From ZC4RG35 sp964571765 (GTDB taxonomy: Bacteria > Actinomycetota > Acidimicrobiia > Spongiisociales > ZC4RG35), in the NCBI GenBank assembly GCA_964571765.1, contig CAZNDH010000009.1, positions 6,127 through 70,126 on the forward strand: DNA of 64,000 nt, written 5' to 3'. Made by a program: the position numbers and the translations under genes. The notes beneath the pieces are model-generated. The model was given only the letters and a program-made list of their open reading frames with translations, did no database searches and was not told the DNA's origin. This document shows, piece by piece, positions 1 to 7,830 of the stretch (positions within the stretch are counted from its first letter, which is position 1; each line of letters opens with the position of its first letter).

Positions 1-112
1 GGAGGTGGGGGCCCTCGATGAGGGTCTGGCCCGACTGGCGGCGATGACGTGACCTTTGGAGGCGAGCCGCCTCGACCACCCTCTGGTTGCGGGGGCCGTG
101 CGGCTCCGCCAT
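1..112 (-). CDS. TrmH/SpoU-family RNA methyltransferase, N-terminus only (cut by window edge)
   Basis: The frame opens at an ATG that shares one base with the rplT stop (TGATG) and runs off the window after 37 codons. The readable residues include a basic helix and RQSGQTLIEGPHL, the usual opening of TrmH-family 2'-O-methyltransferases (K/R-rich helix, then a FLVEGP-like strand). A SpoU/TsnR methyltransferase directly after rplT is common in actinobacteria. The catalytic SAM-knot domain lies outside the window, so the substrate (23S rRNA or tRNA) cannot be told. The family call rests on this short segment plus position. Confidence 0.7.
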   Translation of the reverse strand, partial: MAEPHGPRNQRVVEAARLQRSRHRRQSGQTLIEGPHL

Positions 113-462
113 CAGCCCTTCTTGGCTACCTCGACCAGGTGGGAGAACGCCTGGGGGTCGTTCACAGCCATCTCGGCGAGCATCTTGCGGTCGACTTCGA
201 TCTCAGCTGCCTTGAGCCCGGCGATCAACTGGTTGTAGGTGGTTCCGTTTTGCCGGGCGGCAGCGTTGATCCTGGCGATCCACAGCCGACGGAACTCACC
301 CTTACGGGCGCGCCGATCGCGGTAAGAATCCTGGAGCGCATGCATCACCTGCTCGTTGGCGGTGCGGTAACGACGGCTCCTGGCTCCCTTGTAGCCCTTG
401 GCCTTGTCGAGGACCTTCTTGTGCGACTTCTTGGCGTGTACCGCCCTCTTCACACGTGCCAT
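112..462 (-). CDS. rplT: 50S ribosomal protein L20
   Basis: 116 residues, the normal family length. It opens MARVKRAVHAKKSHKK, with a very basic N-terminal extension and a globular C-terminal half, as in all L20 proteins. L20 binds 23S rRNA early in large-subunit assembly. In Firmicutes and in E. coli it also represses its own operon by binding the mRNA leader. It is the third gene of infC-rpmI-rplT, 12 bases after rpmI, and is probably coupled to the downstream methyltransferase by the TGATG overlap. Confidence 0.97.
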   Translation of the reverse strand: MARVKRAVHAKKSHKKVLDKAKGYKGARSRRYRTANEQVMHALQDSYRDRRARKGEFRRLWIARINAAARQNGTTYNQLIAGLKAAEIEVDRKMLAEMAVNDPQAFSHLVEVAKKG

Positions 463-474
463 GGGGAACCTTCC

Positions 475-669
475 TCAACGTCCCAGCTGCTTCTTGATCA
501 CCTTGGCGTCGCCGGGGGCCATCTCGACCTCGCCGGCTCGACGCCGGTAGGTGGCCTTGCCCTTGGCCAGGCGCAGATGACCGCGCCCCGACTGGCGGCG
601 CATGATCTTGCCGCTGCCGGTAACCCGGACTCTCTTCTTAGCGCCGCTGTGGGTCTTCATCTTGGGCAC
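475..669 (-). CDS. rpmI: 50S ribosomal protein L35
   Basis: 64 residues, the usual size. It opens MPKMKTHSGAKKRVRVTGSGK and contains RRQSGRGHLR, both typical of L35. It is a small basic component of the large subunit. It sits 9 bases after infC and 12 before rplT in the conserved infC-rpmI-rplT order, so it should follow the same leader control. Confidence 0.96.
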   Translation of the reverse strand: MPKMKTHSGAKKRVRVTGSGKIMRRQSGRGHLRLAKGKATYRRRAGEVEMAPGDAKVIKKQLGR

Positions 670-678
670 GGCGTCCTC

Positions 679-1230
679 CTATTCCTCACTCTCGTCTTCA
701 CGGTCGACGGCGACGGCCTTCGCCCTCCTCACCGGAGCCAGCACCATCGACATCGAGTTCCCCTCCAGCTTGGGGATCTGCTCGACGACCCCGTGGTCGG
801 CCAACTCGGCGGCGAGACGGTCCATGAGGTCCCTGCCGAATGAGGGGCGCTCATTCTCACGCCCCCGGAATCGGATCGTGACCTTCACCTTGTCGTGATC
901 ATCGAGGAAGGTTGCGGCCTTCCGTTTGGTGATATCGAAGTCGTGGTCTCCGATGCGCACCTTCATCCGCAGCTCTTTGATGTTGGTCCGAGTTTGCTTC
1001 TTGCGAGCTTCACGCTGTTTGACGGACTGTTCGTACTTGTATCTTCCGTAGTCCATCAGCCGGCACACCGGGGGTTTGGCATTGGGCGCCACTTCGACCA
1101 GGTCGAGGTCCAGTTGCTCGGCGAGCCACAAGGCCTCGTTGATCTTCTTGACACCTATTTGCTGTCCGTCGGGTGCCACCACCAGGACCTCTTTCGCCCT
1201 GATGGCTCCATTCACTCGCAATTCGCTGAT
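679..1230 (-). CDS. infC: translation initiation factor IF-3, probable AUC start
   Basis: IF-3 blocks premature subunit joining and proofreads the start codon. The protein has the N-domain (LRVNGAIRAKEVLVV), the linker (YKYEQ...KKQ) and the C-domain (IKELRMKVRIGDHDFDIT), with an acidic tail. I place the start at the ATC at 1230-1228. A perfect GGAGGT (1242-1237) lies 6 bases upstream, and the residue after it is where IF-3 homology begins. An in-frame start at 1311 would add 27 residues without family character and would translate through the leader hairpin. Rare AUU/AUC-type starts are a known self-control device in infC. This gives 183 residues. Confidence 0.9.
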   Translation of the reverse strand: MSELRVNGAIRAKEVLVVAPDGQQIGVKKINEALWLAEQLDLDLVEVAPNAKPPVCRLMDYGRYKYEQSVKQREARKKQTRTNIKELRMKVRIGDHDFDITKRKAATFLDDHDKVKVTIRFRGRENERPSFGRDLMDRLAAELADHGVVEQIPKLEGNSMSMVLAPVRRAKAVAVDREDESEE

Positions 1231-1252
1231 GCGGTTACCTCCATTGTCATGG

Positions 1253-1279
1253 AAAAAGCAGCAGGGAAAACCCTGCTGC
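1253..1279 (-). promoter_or_regulatory. terminator-like hairpin in the infC leader (attenuator candidate)
   Basis: On the minus strand GCAGCAGGG, a TTTT loop and CCCTGCTGC form a perfect 9-bp stem followed at once by TTTTT. This has the shape of an intrinsic terminator, but it lies only 10 bases upstream of the infC ribosome binding site, not after a gene. Two smaller possible hairpins lie further upstream (GGAAGC/GCTTCC and GCCGG/CCGGC, about 1290-1352). A terminator in the leader of infC-rpmI-rplT fits the attenuation by L20 known in Bacillus. Direct control by L20 here is inference. Confidence 0.65.
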
Positions 1280-1377
1280 CACGCGCCGGATTTCCGGCTC
1301 TCTGGAACCACGGCTCACCTTGCGATGGCCGGGTGGGGAAGCAGAGGCTTCCGCTCTTGCCGTTGGTTGTGCCCTCG

Positions 1378-1383
1378 ATGATA
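1378..1383 (-). promoter_or_regulatory. possible -10 element for infC
   Basis: TATCAT preceded by TGG lies just after the ribH stop and about 150 bases before the infC start, which would leave room for a structured leader. No convincing -35 is seen, so this is a weak call from one hexamer and position. Confidence 0.25.
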
Positions 1384-1387
1384 CCAG

Positions 1388-1879
1388 TCACCCGGAGAAA
1401 GTCTCCCTGCTCACCGCTCGGTCTGCCAAGGCGGCGATGGTGTTGGCCGCCGCCACTGCGGTTTCCACCGCCTCGCTTCCCCGGTTTGCTGCTCCCGGCA
1501 GGGAACGCTCCACTGCCTGGTCTGGGTCATGGACGGCGAGAATGGCGTTGGCCACCGGTGACCCGGTGTCGAGAGCCACCCGGGAGAGGCCCGCCGCCGA
1601 CTCCCGGATCACGATGTCGTAATGGTCGGTCTCACCCTTTATCACGGTGGCGATGGCGACCACCGCGTCACAACCTGCGCCGACCAGGTGCAAGGCGGCC
1701 ACCGGCAGCTCCAGGGCGCCCGACACCCGGGCAACGGTGACCTCGGCTACCTCGAGCTCCTCGCAGCGCCGCAGCGCTCCGTCGAGGAGCCGATCGGTGA
1801 TCGTCCGGTTCCAGGAGGCCACCGCCACGCCGAGGTGGACACCGGCCCCCGCCAGCGAGCCTTCTACCTGGCGAATCAC
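1388..1879 (-). CDS. ribH: 6,7-dimethyl-8-ribityllumazine synthase
   Basis: Condenses 5-amino-6-ribitylaminouracil with dihydroxybutanone phosphate, the step before riboflavin. Family motifs are SWNRTITDRLLDGALRR near the N-terminus, the ALELPVAA strand, and VIKGETDHYDIV with the catalytic His. The usual PGA/S before the ELP strand reads SGA here, a mild deviation. The start is taken as the GTG overlapping the ribBA stop (GTGA), giving 163 residues. Longer in-frame starts run antisense-like through ribBA. Last gene of the rib cluster. Confidence 0.93.
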   Translation of the reverse strand: MIRQVEGSLAGAGVHLGVAVASWNRTITDRLLDGALRRCEELEVAEVTVARVSGALELPVAALHLVGAGCDAVVAIATVIKGETDHYDIVIRESAAGLSRVALDTGSPVANAILAVHDPDQAVERSLPGAANRGSEAVETAVAAANTIAALADRAVSRETFSG

Positions 1880-3093
1880 TCTTCCTCTTCGATCAAGATC
1901 GAGTGCCCGAGCCGGGACACCTTCGCCTGCAAGTAGCCCCGGTTCTCCTCGTTTGCCTCGACGCTGATCGGGATCTGCTCCAGGATCGAGAGGCCGTACC
2001 CTTCGATGCCGGCCCGTTTCGTGGGATTGTTGGTCATCAACCTCATCGACCGCACCCCGAGGTCGTAGAGGATCTGGGCCCCCACCCCGTAATCTCGGGA
2101 GTCGACGGGAAGACCCAGGCTGACGTTGGCGTCGACGGTGTCCACCCCCTCGTCGTCCTGGAGCCGGTAGGCGGCCAGCTTGTGGAGAAGGCCGATCCCT
2201 CGGCCTTCGTGCCCTCGAATGTAGAGGATCACTCCCCTGCCCTCGGCGGCGACCCGGGCCAGGGCTCGGTCGAGCTGCTCGCCGCAGTCGCATCTCAGGC
2301 TGCCGAACACGTCGCCGGTGAGACATTCGGAGTGCACTCTGGTGAGGACTGCTTCGCCGTCTCCCAGTTCCCCCATGATCAGGGCGACGTGCTGGCGGTC
2401 GTCGACCAGTGAGCGGAAACCGACGGCCTTGAAGCTGCCAAACCTGGTGGGCACCCGGGCCTCGACCACCCGTTCCACCAGCTTCTCCTGACGTCGTCGG
2501 TGGGCGATCAGATCGGCGATGGTGCCGATGAGCAGGTCGTGCTCCTTGGCGAACCGCTCCAACTCGGGGAGACGGGCCACAGTGCCGTCGTCATTCATCA
2601 CCTCGGCGAGGACCCCGGCGGGGTACATGTCGGCGAGGACGGCCAGGTCGACAGCAGCCTCGGTGTGACCCGTCCTCTTGAGGACACCGCCCGACTCGTA
2701 GCGCAGGGGGTACATGTGTCCCGGTCGGGCTAGATCCTGAGGCCTGCTAGCCGGGTCGAGCACCGCCTCGATGGTGCGGCAACGGTCGGCGGCGCTGATC
2801 CCCGTGGTGGTGCCGTCGGCGGCGTCGATGGAGATGGTGAAGGCGGTCCGGCGAACGTCGGTGTTCTTGGCCACCATCATCGGGACTTCCAGCTCGTCGA
2901 GTCGTTCCCCGATGATGGGAAGGCAGATGATCCCGCTGGTATGGCGAAGCATGAACCCCAGCTTTTCCGGGGTGGCAGCCTCGGCGGCGAGGATCAAATC
3001 CCCCTCGTTCTCGCGGTCCTCGTCATCGACCATGATCACCATCTCCCCCCGACCTACGGCAGCGATGATCTCCTCGATGGGAGCGAAGCTCAC
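1876..3093 (-). CDS. ribBA: bifunctional DHBP synthase / GTP cyclohydrolase II
   Basis: 405 residues, the normal length for the fusion. The N-terminal half makes 3,4-dihydroxy-2-butanone 4-phosphate from ribulose 5-phosphate (DDEDRENEGD at residues 23-32; HTEAAVDLAV). The C-terminal half opens GTP to start riboflavin synthesis: HSECLTGDVFGSLRCDCGEQ carries the zinc cysteines, and GHEGRGIGL follows. It overlaps ribE by ATGA and ribH by GTGA, so the four rib genes are translationally coupled. Confidence 0.97.
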   Translation of the reverse strand: MSFAPIEEIIAAVGRGEMVIMVDDEDRENEGDLILAAEAATPEKLGFMLRHTSGIICLPIIGERLDELEVPMMVAKNTDVRRTAFTISIDAADGTTTGISAADRCRTIEAVLDPASRPQDLARPGHMYPLRYESGGVLKRTGHTEAAVDLAVLADMYPAGVLAEVMNDDGTVARLPELERFAKEHDLLIGTIADLIAHRRRQEKLVERVVEARVPTRFGSFKAVGFRSLVDDRQHVALIMGELGDGEAVLTRVHSECLTGDVFGSLRCDCGEQLDRALARVAAEGRGVILYIRGHEGRGIGLLHKLAAYRLQDDEGVDTVDANVSLGLPVDSRDYGVGAQILYDLGVRSMRLMTNNPTKRAGIEGYGLSILEQIPISVEANEENRGYLQAKVSRLGHSILIEEEE

Positions 3094-3674
3094 GTCACCA
3101 CCTCGACGATCCGCTCGACGTACTTGGCGAGGACGTCGGTTTCCAGGTTGACCACGTCCCCGCCGGCCAGGTGCCCCAGTGTGGTCATCTCGAGGGTATG
3201 GGGTATCAAGGCCAGAGTGAATCGGTCCTCCCCGACCGCGGCGACGGTGAGGCTGACCCCGTCGACGGTGATCGAGCCCTTCTCCACGATATGGCGCATC
3301 AGCCTTTCCGGGGCGGAGATGGCGAGGGTGACCCCCTGTTCCCCTCGCTCGAGGGTGAGCACCGAACCGGTCCCGTCGACGTGACCCTGGACGAAGTGGC
3401 CGTCGAACCGGCCGTCGGCGGGCATGGCCCGCTCCAGGTTGACCTCGTCCCCAATCCCGAGGGCGCCCAGGTTGCTCCGGGTCAAGGTCTCGGCGACCAC
3501 ATCGAAGCGGGCACCCCGCTCAGTGGTCTCCACCACAGTCAGACATACCCCGTTGACCGCCACCGAGCTCCCGGTAGGGGCATCGAGGAGCAGGGATGCC
3601 GAGATCTCCAGCGGTGAGCCGCCGTCTCCGATCGCAGCAACCTTTCCTCTCTCTTCGATGATTCCGGTGAACAT
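3090..3674 (-). CDS. ribE: riboflavin synthase alpha chain
   Basis: 194 residues in two tandem lumazine-binding barrels: the first opens MFTGIIEERGKV with VNGVCLTV, and the second has VQGHVDGTG and VDGVSLTV. It dismutates two lumazines to riboflavin, with RibH supplying the substrate. It lies 9 bases after ribD and overlaps ribBA by four bases. Some databases call this gene ribC. Confidence 0.96.
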   Translation of the reverse strand: MFTGIIEERGKVAAIGDGGSPLEISASLLLDAPTGSSVAVNGVCLTVVETTERGARFDVVAETLTRSNLGALGIGDEVNLERAMPADGRFDGHFVQGHVDGTGSVLTLERGEQGVTLAISAPERLMRHIVEKGSITVDGVSLTVAAVGEDRFTLALIPHTLEMTTLGHLAGGDVVNLETDVLAKYVERIVEVVT

Positions 3675-3683
3675 ATGCTGCCT

Positions 3684-4730
3684 CTAACGCTCGAAATCGA
3701 TCCGGACGTCACCACCAAGGCTACGCACCCCGGTGATCGACACAACTTCGGCCCGATCGATCGATGAGAACACCCCGCCGAGCGGGGCTGTTCCCATCCC
3801 CCCGCCTACCTTGGCTCCCAAGTAGAGGACGCCGCGGTGGATGACACCCGCACGCCACCACTCCCCCGATAGCCGGGGCCCTGCCTCGAGGAGCAGGTCG
3901 AGGTGCCCGAGGTCGGCCAGGGCCCGCGCCACTGCCACTGGCTCGGGACGACCCCCTCTACCTTCGACCACGACCAGCGATCCCGACGGGATCGGGCGCT
4001 CGAAATTCGATATCACCACGGGGTTCCTCTCCCACAGTCGGGCCTCAGCAGGCAAGGGGGAGGCGCCGGCCACCACTACCGGTACCGGCTGGTGGTGATG
4101 GGCCTCCTCGAGTCGGACGGTGAGAAGCGGATCGTCGGCCTCGAGGGTCCCCGCGCCGATGACCACCGCATCAGCCCGGGCCCGGAGGAGGTGGGCGTCC
4201 CTCCTCGCCTCCGTCGAGGTGATCCATTGTGAGGAGCCGTCGGCGGCCGCCACCGACCCGTCGAGGGTCACAGCGCACTTCCAGGTGACTCGAGGGAGCC
4301 CGGAGCGGCGGTGGTGGAAATAGGCCGGGTCCAGCGCCTCGGCTTCCTCGGAGAGAACTCCGATGACCACCTCGACGCCGGAGTCCCGAAGTCGGGCGAT
4401 GCCTCGGCCCGAGGTGCGGGGATCGGGATCCTCGGTGGCGACGACGACTCGTGCCACTCCGGCGGTGAGTAGAGCGTCGACACAGGGGGGGGTCCGGCCA
4501 TGATGGTCGCACGGCTCCAGGGTGACGTACATCGTCGCTCCCCCGGCTCGCCCGCCGGCCTGGCTGAGAGCGATCGCCTCGGCGTGCGCCTCCCCCGGAC
4601 CGTGGTGGGCTCCCTCCCCGATGACATGCCCCTCACGGTCGACCAGGACCGCCCCGACCCGCGGGTTGGGGTGGGTGTGGTGGTCTCGGGCCAACTCGAC
4701 GGCGCGCCCCATGTGGCGCCGGTCGGCCAC
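3684..4730 (-). CDS. ribD: bifunctional diaminohydroxyphosphoribosylaminopyrimidine deaminase / reductase
   Basis: 348 residues. The deaminase domain carries the zinc set HAEAIAL and EPCDHHGRTPPC. The reductase domain follows (VTWKCAVTLDGSVAAADGSSQWIT, only partly quoted in families as KxAxSLDG, then VIGAGTLEADDPLLTVR). Both steps lie between the GTP cyclohydrolase II product and RibH. The GTG at 4730 follows the regulator's stop by one base. An internal ATG at 4712 is a possible alternative start. The usual N-terminal PNPRVGAV motif is intact. Confidence 0.95.
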   Translation of the reverse strand: MADRRHMGRAVELARDHHTHPNPRVGAVLVDREGHVIGEGAHHGPGEAHAEAIALSQAGGRAGGATMYVTLEPCDHHGRTPPCVDALLTAGVARVVVATEDPDPRTSGRGIARLRDSGVEVVIGVLSEEAEALDPAYFHHRRSGLPRVTWKCAVTLDGSVAAADGSSQWITSTEARRDAHLLRARADAVVIGAGTLEADDPLLTVRLEEAHHHQPVPVVVAGASPLPAEARLWERNPVVISNFERPIPSGSLVVVEGRGGRPEPVAVARALADLGHLDLLLEAGPRLSGEWWRAGVIHRGVLYLGAKVGGGMGTAPLGGVFSSIDRAEVVSITGVRSLGGDVRIDFER

Positions 4731-4731
4731 T

Positions 4732-5661
4732 TCAGCTGGTGCGACGATCGATGCGATAGGTGGAGCCGGGCTGTTTCTTGGCGAATTCCTTCATCTCCAC
4801 CGCAATCGCCGACGCCTCCCACTGGGTGCCGATTTCTCGGACGTCGGTGGACGCTACACCGAGCGAGAGCGAGACGACGGGGAAGGCGTAGCGTTCGCCG
4901 CGACGGTCGATCACTTCGATGTAGCCGCGAAGGGCGTCGGCAGTGTCGTAGAGGTCGAGGATCCCGTCATCGAACCTCTCTATGACCTCCTTGCAGAAGG
5001 ATTCGGCGATCTCCGGCGGGGTGATCGCCACGAAGTCGTCCCCACCGATGTGGCCGATGAAGGAGCCACCGATGTCCAGCGCCTGAGCGGCTTCGGTGAA
5101 GCAGCTGGCACAGAACCGGATCACCTCATCACCCCGCATGAACCCGTAGTGGTCGTTGAACGCTTTGAAGTTGTCCAGATCACCGTGGACCAGTGCGAAG
5201 TTCTTACGGTCACGGATGCAGGCCTCGATTTCGGCGGTGATCTTGAAGTTTCCGGGAAGTCCGGTGAGTGGGGAGAGGTCGCGCGCCGCTTGGGTCCTGC
5301 GGAGAACGGCACGTACCCGGGCGGCCAGCTCTGTGATGTCGAAAGGCTTGGTGATGTAGTCGTCGGCGCCCAACTCGAGTCCGCGCACCCGATCCTCGGG
5401 CAGTCCCCGGGCGGTGAGCAGGATGATGGGGATGTTGGCGGTGGCCGCCTGGCTGCGCAGGCGGTGGAGGGCGGTGAGCCCATCCATTCGAGGCATCATG
5501 ATGTCGAGGACGATGGCGTTGGGCGGATGCGAGGTCGCCTTCTGGAGGGCGTCCTCACCATCGACGGCGGTATCCACTTCGAAACCGTCCAGTTCGAAGT
5601 TGATCTTGACCACCGTGAGAATGTCCGGATCGTCGTCAGCGACGAGGACACGTTCACTCAT
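4732..5661 (-). CDS. response regulator with GGDEF-type output domain
   Basis: A receiver domain (about residues 1-120) has the acidic pair at the DDDPD segment, phospho-acceptor Asp53 in VLDIMMP, and the K of YITKPF. A diguanylate-cyclase-like domain follows (SPLTGLPGN, LDNFKAFNDHYGFMRGDEV, HIGGDDFVAI). The signature is GGDDF, which some active cyclases carry, so c-di-GMP synthesis is plausible but not proven. No sensor kinase is nearby. The ATG at 5661 overlaps the rpe stop; a TTG nine bases earlier is an alternative. It sits between rpe and ribD inside the coupled run. Confidence 0.85.
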   Translation of the reverse strand: MSERVLVADDDPDILTVVKINFELDGFEVDTAVDGEDALQKATSHPPNAIVLDIMMPRMDGLTALHRLRSQAATANIPIILLTARGLPEDRVRGLELGADDYITKPFDITELAARVRAVLRRTQAARDLSPLTGLPGNFKITAEIEACIRDRKNFALVHGDLDNFKAFNDHYGFMRGDEVIRFCASCFTEAAQALDIGGSFIGHIGGDDFVAITPPEIAESFCKEVIERFDDGILDLYDTADALRGYIEVIDRRGERYAFPVVSLSLGVASTDVREIGTQWEASAIAVEMKEFAKKQPGSTYRIDRRTS

Positions 5662-6343
5662 TCGATTCAATCGCCCTTCTCATATCGGCCATCGCTCGTG
5701 GAGGGTCTTCGGCGCCGAAGACGGCCGAACCGGCCACCACCACAGTCGCCCCTGCGTCTACGACCAGGCGCACGTTGTCGGCAGTGACGCCTCCATCCAC
5801 TTGAATATCGGCCGACAATCCCCGCTCCTCAACCCATTCTCTGGCTGATTCCACCTTGGGGAGGGCCGATTCGATCATGCTCTGCCCGCCGAACCCGGGC
5901 TCTACGGTCATCACCAATACCACATCGCACATCTCGAGGAAGGGGGCCACCCCTTCGAATGGGGTATCCGGGTTGATCACCAGCCCGAAGTCCAGGCCCA
6001 CGTCCCGGGCTCGCGCCGCCGCTCCCGTTGGGTCGGGTACCGCCTCGATGTGCATCGTCACCTGGTCCACACCCGCCTCGGCGAGCTCGGCCAAGTAGTC
6101 CGCGGGGTTGGTGGTCATCACATGGCAATCGAAGTAGAGATTGCTGACCTGGCGGATACTGGTGATCACCGGGATGCCGAAGGAGATGTTGGGTACGAAG
6201 TGACCGTCCATGACGTCGAGGTGAAGCCAGTCGGCGTGCCCTTCGATCAGGCTGATCTGCTGGTGGAGGCGGGCGAAGTCGGCGGCCAGCAGCGAGGGTG
6301 CCAGCTTGATGCCGCCATGCATCCGCCGATTGTATGACCTCAT
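5654..6343 (-). CDS. rpe: ribulose-phosphate 3-epimerase
   Basis: Interconverts ribulose 5-phosphate and xylulose 5-phosphate; ribulose 5-phosphate is also a RibBA substrate. Motifs are LAPSLLAADFARL, HLDVMDGHFVPN with a metal His/Asp, VMTVEPGFGGQ and VDGGV near the C-terminus. The start is taken at the ATG sharing ATGA with the fmt stop. An ATG at 6322 would remove seven N-terminal residues and is also possible. In mycobacteria rsmB (fmu) normally lies between fmt and rpe; it is absent here. Confidence 0.94.
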   Translation of the reverse strand: MRSYNRRMHGGIKLAPSLLAADFARLHQQISLIEGHADWLHLDVMDGHFVPNISFGIPVITSIRQVSNLYFDCHVMTTNPADYLAELAEAGVDQVTMHIEAVPDPTGAAARARDVGLDFGLVINPDTPFEGVAPFLEMCDVVLVMTVEPGFGGQSMIESALPKVESAREWVEERGLSADIQVDGGVTADNVRLVVDAGATVVVAGSAVFGAEDPPRAMADMRRAIESNE

Positions 6344-7254
6344 CCCACGGTCCCGCCGGGGCGGTGACGGCCTCTCACCCAGTCCTCCCCGGGCTGGGGC
6401 CGTCTTCCCGGCGACTGCACCAGGGTCAACGCAACCGCCCGATCCCCGACGGTGACGACCGGGAGTCCCTCTCTGGCCTCCCACCGACCCGGAGGCGGCG
6501 GTGCTCCCGCGGTGAGACGAGCAGCGAGGACCTTGTGCGGCTCATCGTCGATGAGAAGGATCGCTCCTGGTGTCGGTGACAGCCCCCGGACCCGACCCAG
6601 GAAGATCTCCGGATCGGCATCGCCGGCCAGGGAGCGGTCCTCGGCAGAGATCTTGGCGGCGTAGGTCAGGCCTTCGTCGGACTGGTCCACGCTGACGAGC
6701 TCCCCACTCAGGTAGTCGGGGAGCGCCCGGGCCAGCAGACGGGCTCCGATGACGGCGAGCCGGTGGGTGAGGGTGCCGGCGTTATCTGCGGGGTGGATGT
6801 CCACCGCCTGGGCGGTCAGCACCGGACCGGTGTCGAGCCCCTCGTCGAGGCGAATGATGGTGACTCCTGTCATGGTGTCGCCGGCCATGAGAGCTCGGGC
6901 CACCGGCGCCGCGCCCCGCCAGCGGGGAAGGAGTGAGAAGTGCACATTGAGGAACCCCATCCCGGGCCCCACCAGGACCTCGGGGGGGATCAGGCTCCCG
7001 TAGGCCACTACCACCCCGACTTCGAACTCTCGCCGGGAGACGACCTCGATCAGCTCGGAGCGGGTCGCCGGTTGGGCCACCTCGATACCCAGGATGTCGG
7101 CGCGCTGTCTGACCGGGGGTGGCTGCGGGGTACCCGACCTGCCGCGTGGGCGGTCGGGTCGCGTGACGACCAGCTCCACGTTGTGATCGGCGACCAGGGC
7201 GTCGAGAGTGGGCACCGCCTCCTCGGGAGTGCCCATGAACACAACGCCGGTCAT
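6340..7254 (-). CDS. fmt: methionyl-tRNA formyltransferase
   Basis: 304 residues. It transfers formyl from 10-formyl-THF to Met-tRNAi. The N-terminal hydrolase fold shows VVFMGTPEEAVPTL, the NVHFSLLPRWRGAAP motif with catalytic Asn and His, and the Asp of GLDTG. A C-terminal OB-like domain follows. It is coupled by four-base overlaps both to def upstream and to rpe downstream, pairing formylation with deformylation. Confidence 0.97.
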   Translation of the reverse strand: MTGVVFMGTPEEAVPTLDALVADHNVELVVTRPDRPRGRSGTPQPPPVRQRADILGIEVAQPATRSELIEVVSRREFEVGVVVAYGSLIPPEVLVGPGMGFLNVHFSLLPRWRGAAPVARALMAGDTMTGVTIIRLDEGLDTGPVLTAQAVDIHPADNAGTLTHRLAVIGARLLARALPDYLSGELVSVDQSDEGLTYAAKISAEDRSLAGDADPEIFLGRVRGLSPTPGAILLIDDEPHKVLAARLTAGAPPPPGRWEAREGLPVVTVGDRAVALTLVQSPGRRPQPGEDWVRGRHRPGGTVG

Positions 7255-7751
7255 CTCAGACCCAGGTTCTCGTCCCTGAGCTCTTGGAGTGCCTTCTTCC
7301 TCACCCTCTTGGGAAGGTGATCGAGGAGGAGACCTCCTTCGAGGTGGCCCACCTCATGTTGGAGAACCCGGCCAATCAGGCCCTCACCCGAATACTCCAC
7401 GGCGTTCCCCTCGAGATCGAGGGCAATCACCCTGGCGAAGGCGGGCCGGGTGATCTCCCAGTACCGGTGGGGCACCGAGAGGCAGCCTTCCTCGTAGTCG
7501 AAACTCCCGTTGGTCTCAATGATCTCGGGGTTGATCATCACTCGGGCACCCAGATCGTCGTGGGCGTCGAAGACCGCTATTCGCCGTGACACCCCGACCT
7601 GGTTGGCGGCCAACCCCACCCCGGGTGCGTCGTACATGGTTTCGATCATGTCCTTGACCAGCACACGGACCGTATCGTCGATCTCATCGACCGGCTTGGT
7701 CTTCATCCTGAGTACAGGGTCACCAAAGGTGCGTATAGGGAGGACGGCCAT
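7251..7751 (-). CDS. def: peptide deformylase
   Basis: 166 residues. Removes the formyl group from nascent proteins. All three family motifs are visible: GVGLAANQ (residues 44-51), EEGCLSVP with metal ligand Cys90, and the HEVGH zinc motif at 132-136. It overlaps fmt by ATGA. The 79-base gap upstream, before priA's stop, is one of the larger gaps in this run; no clear promoter was recognised in it. Confidence 0.97.
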   Translation of the reverse strand: MAVLPIRTFGDPVLRMKTKPVDEIDDTVRVLVKDMIETMYDAPGVGLAANQVGVSRRIAVFDAHDDLGARVMINPEIIETNGSFDYEEGCLSVPHRYWEITRPAFARVIALDLEGNAVEYSGEGLIGRVLQHEVGHLEGGLLLDHLPKRVRKKALQELRDENLGLR

Positions 7752-7830
7752 GGGGCGCCAGAGAGTACCTCGAACCTTCTACGTGGTACTCGACCGCGAA
7801 ACACCGATCATTGACCCTGCCCATGGCCGG

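Noticed and set aside
4522..5787. 421-codon plus-strand open frame opposite the REC-GGDEF regulator
   Set aside because: Antisense shadow; the minus frame has receiver and GGDEF motifs.
4700..6400. FMN riboswitch ahead of ribD
   Set aside because: No intergenic space exists: ribD, the regulator and rpe overlap or nearly so, and no RFN-like sequence was seen.
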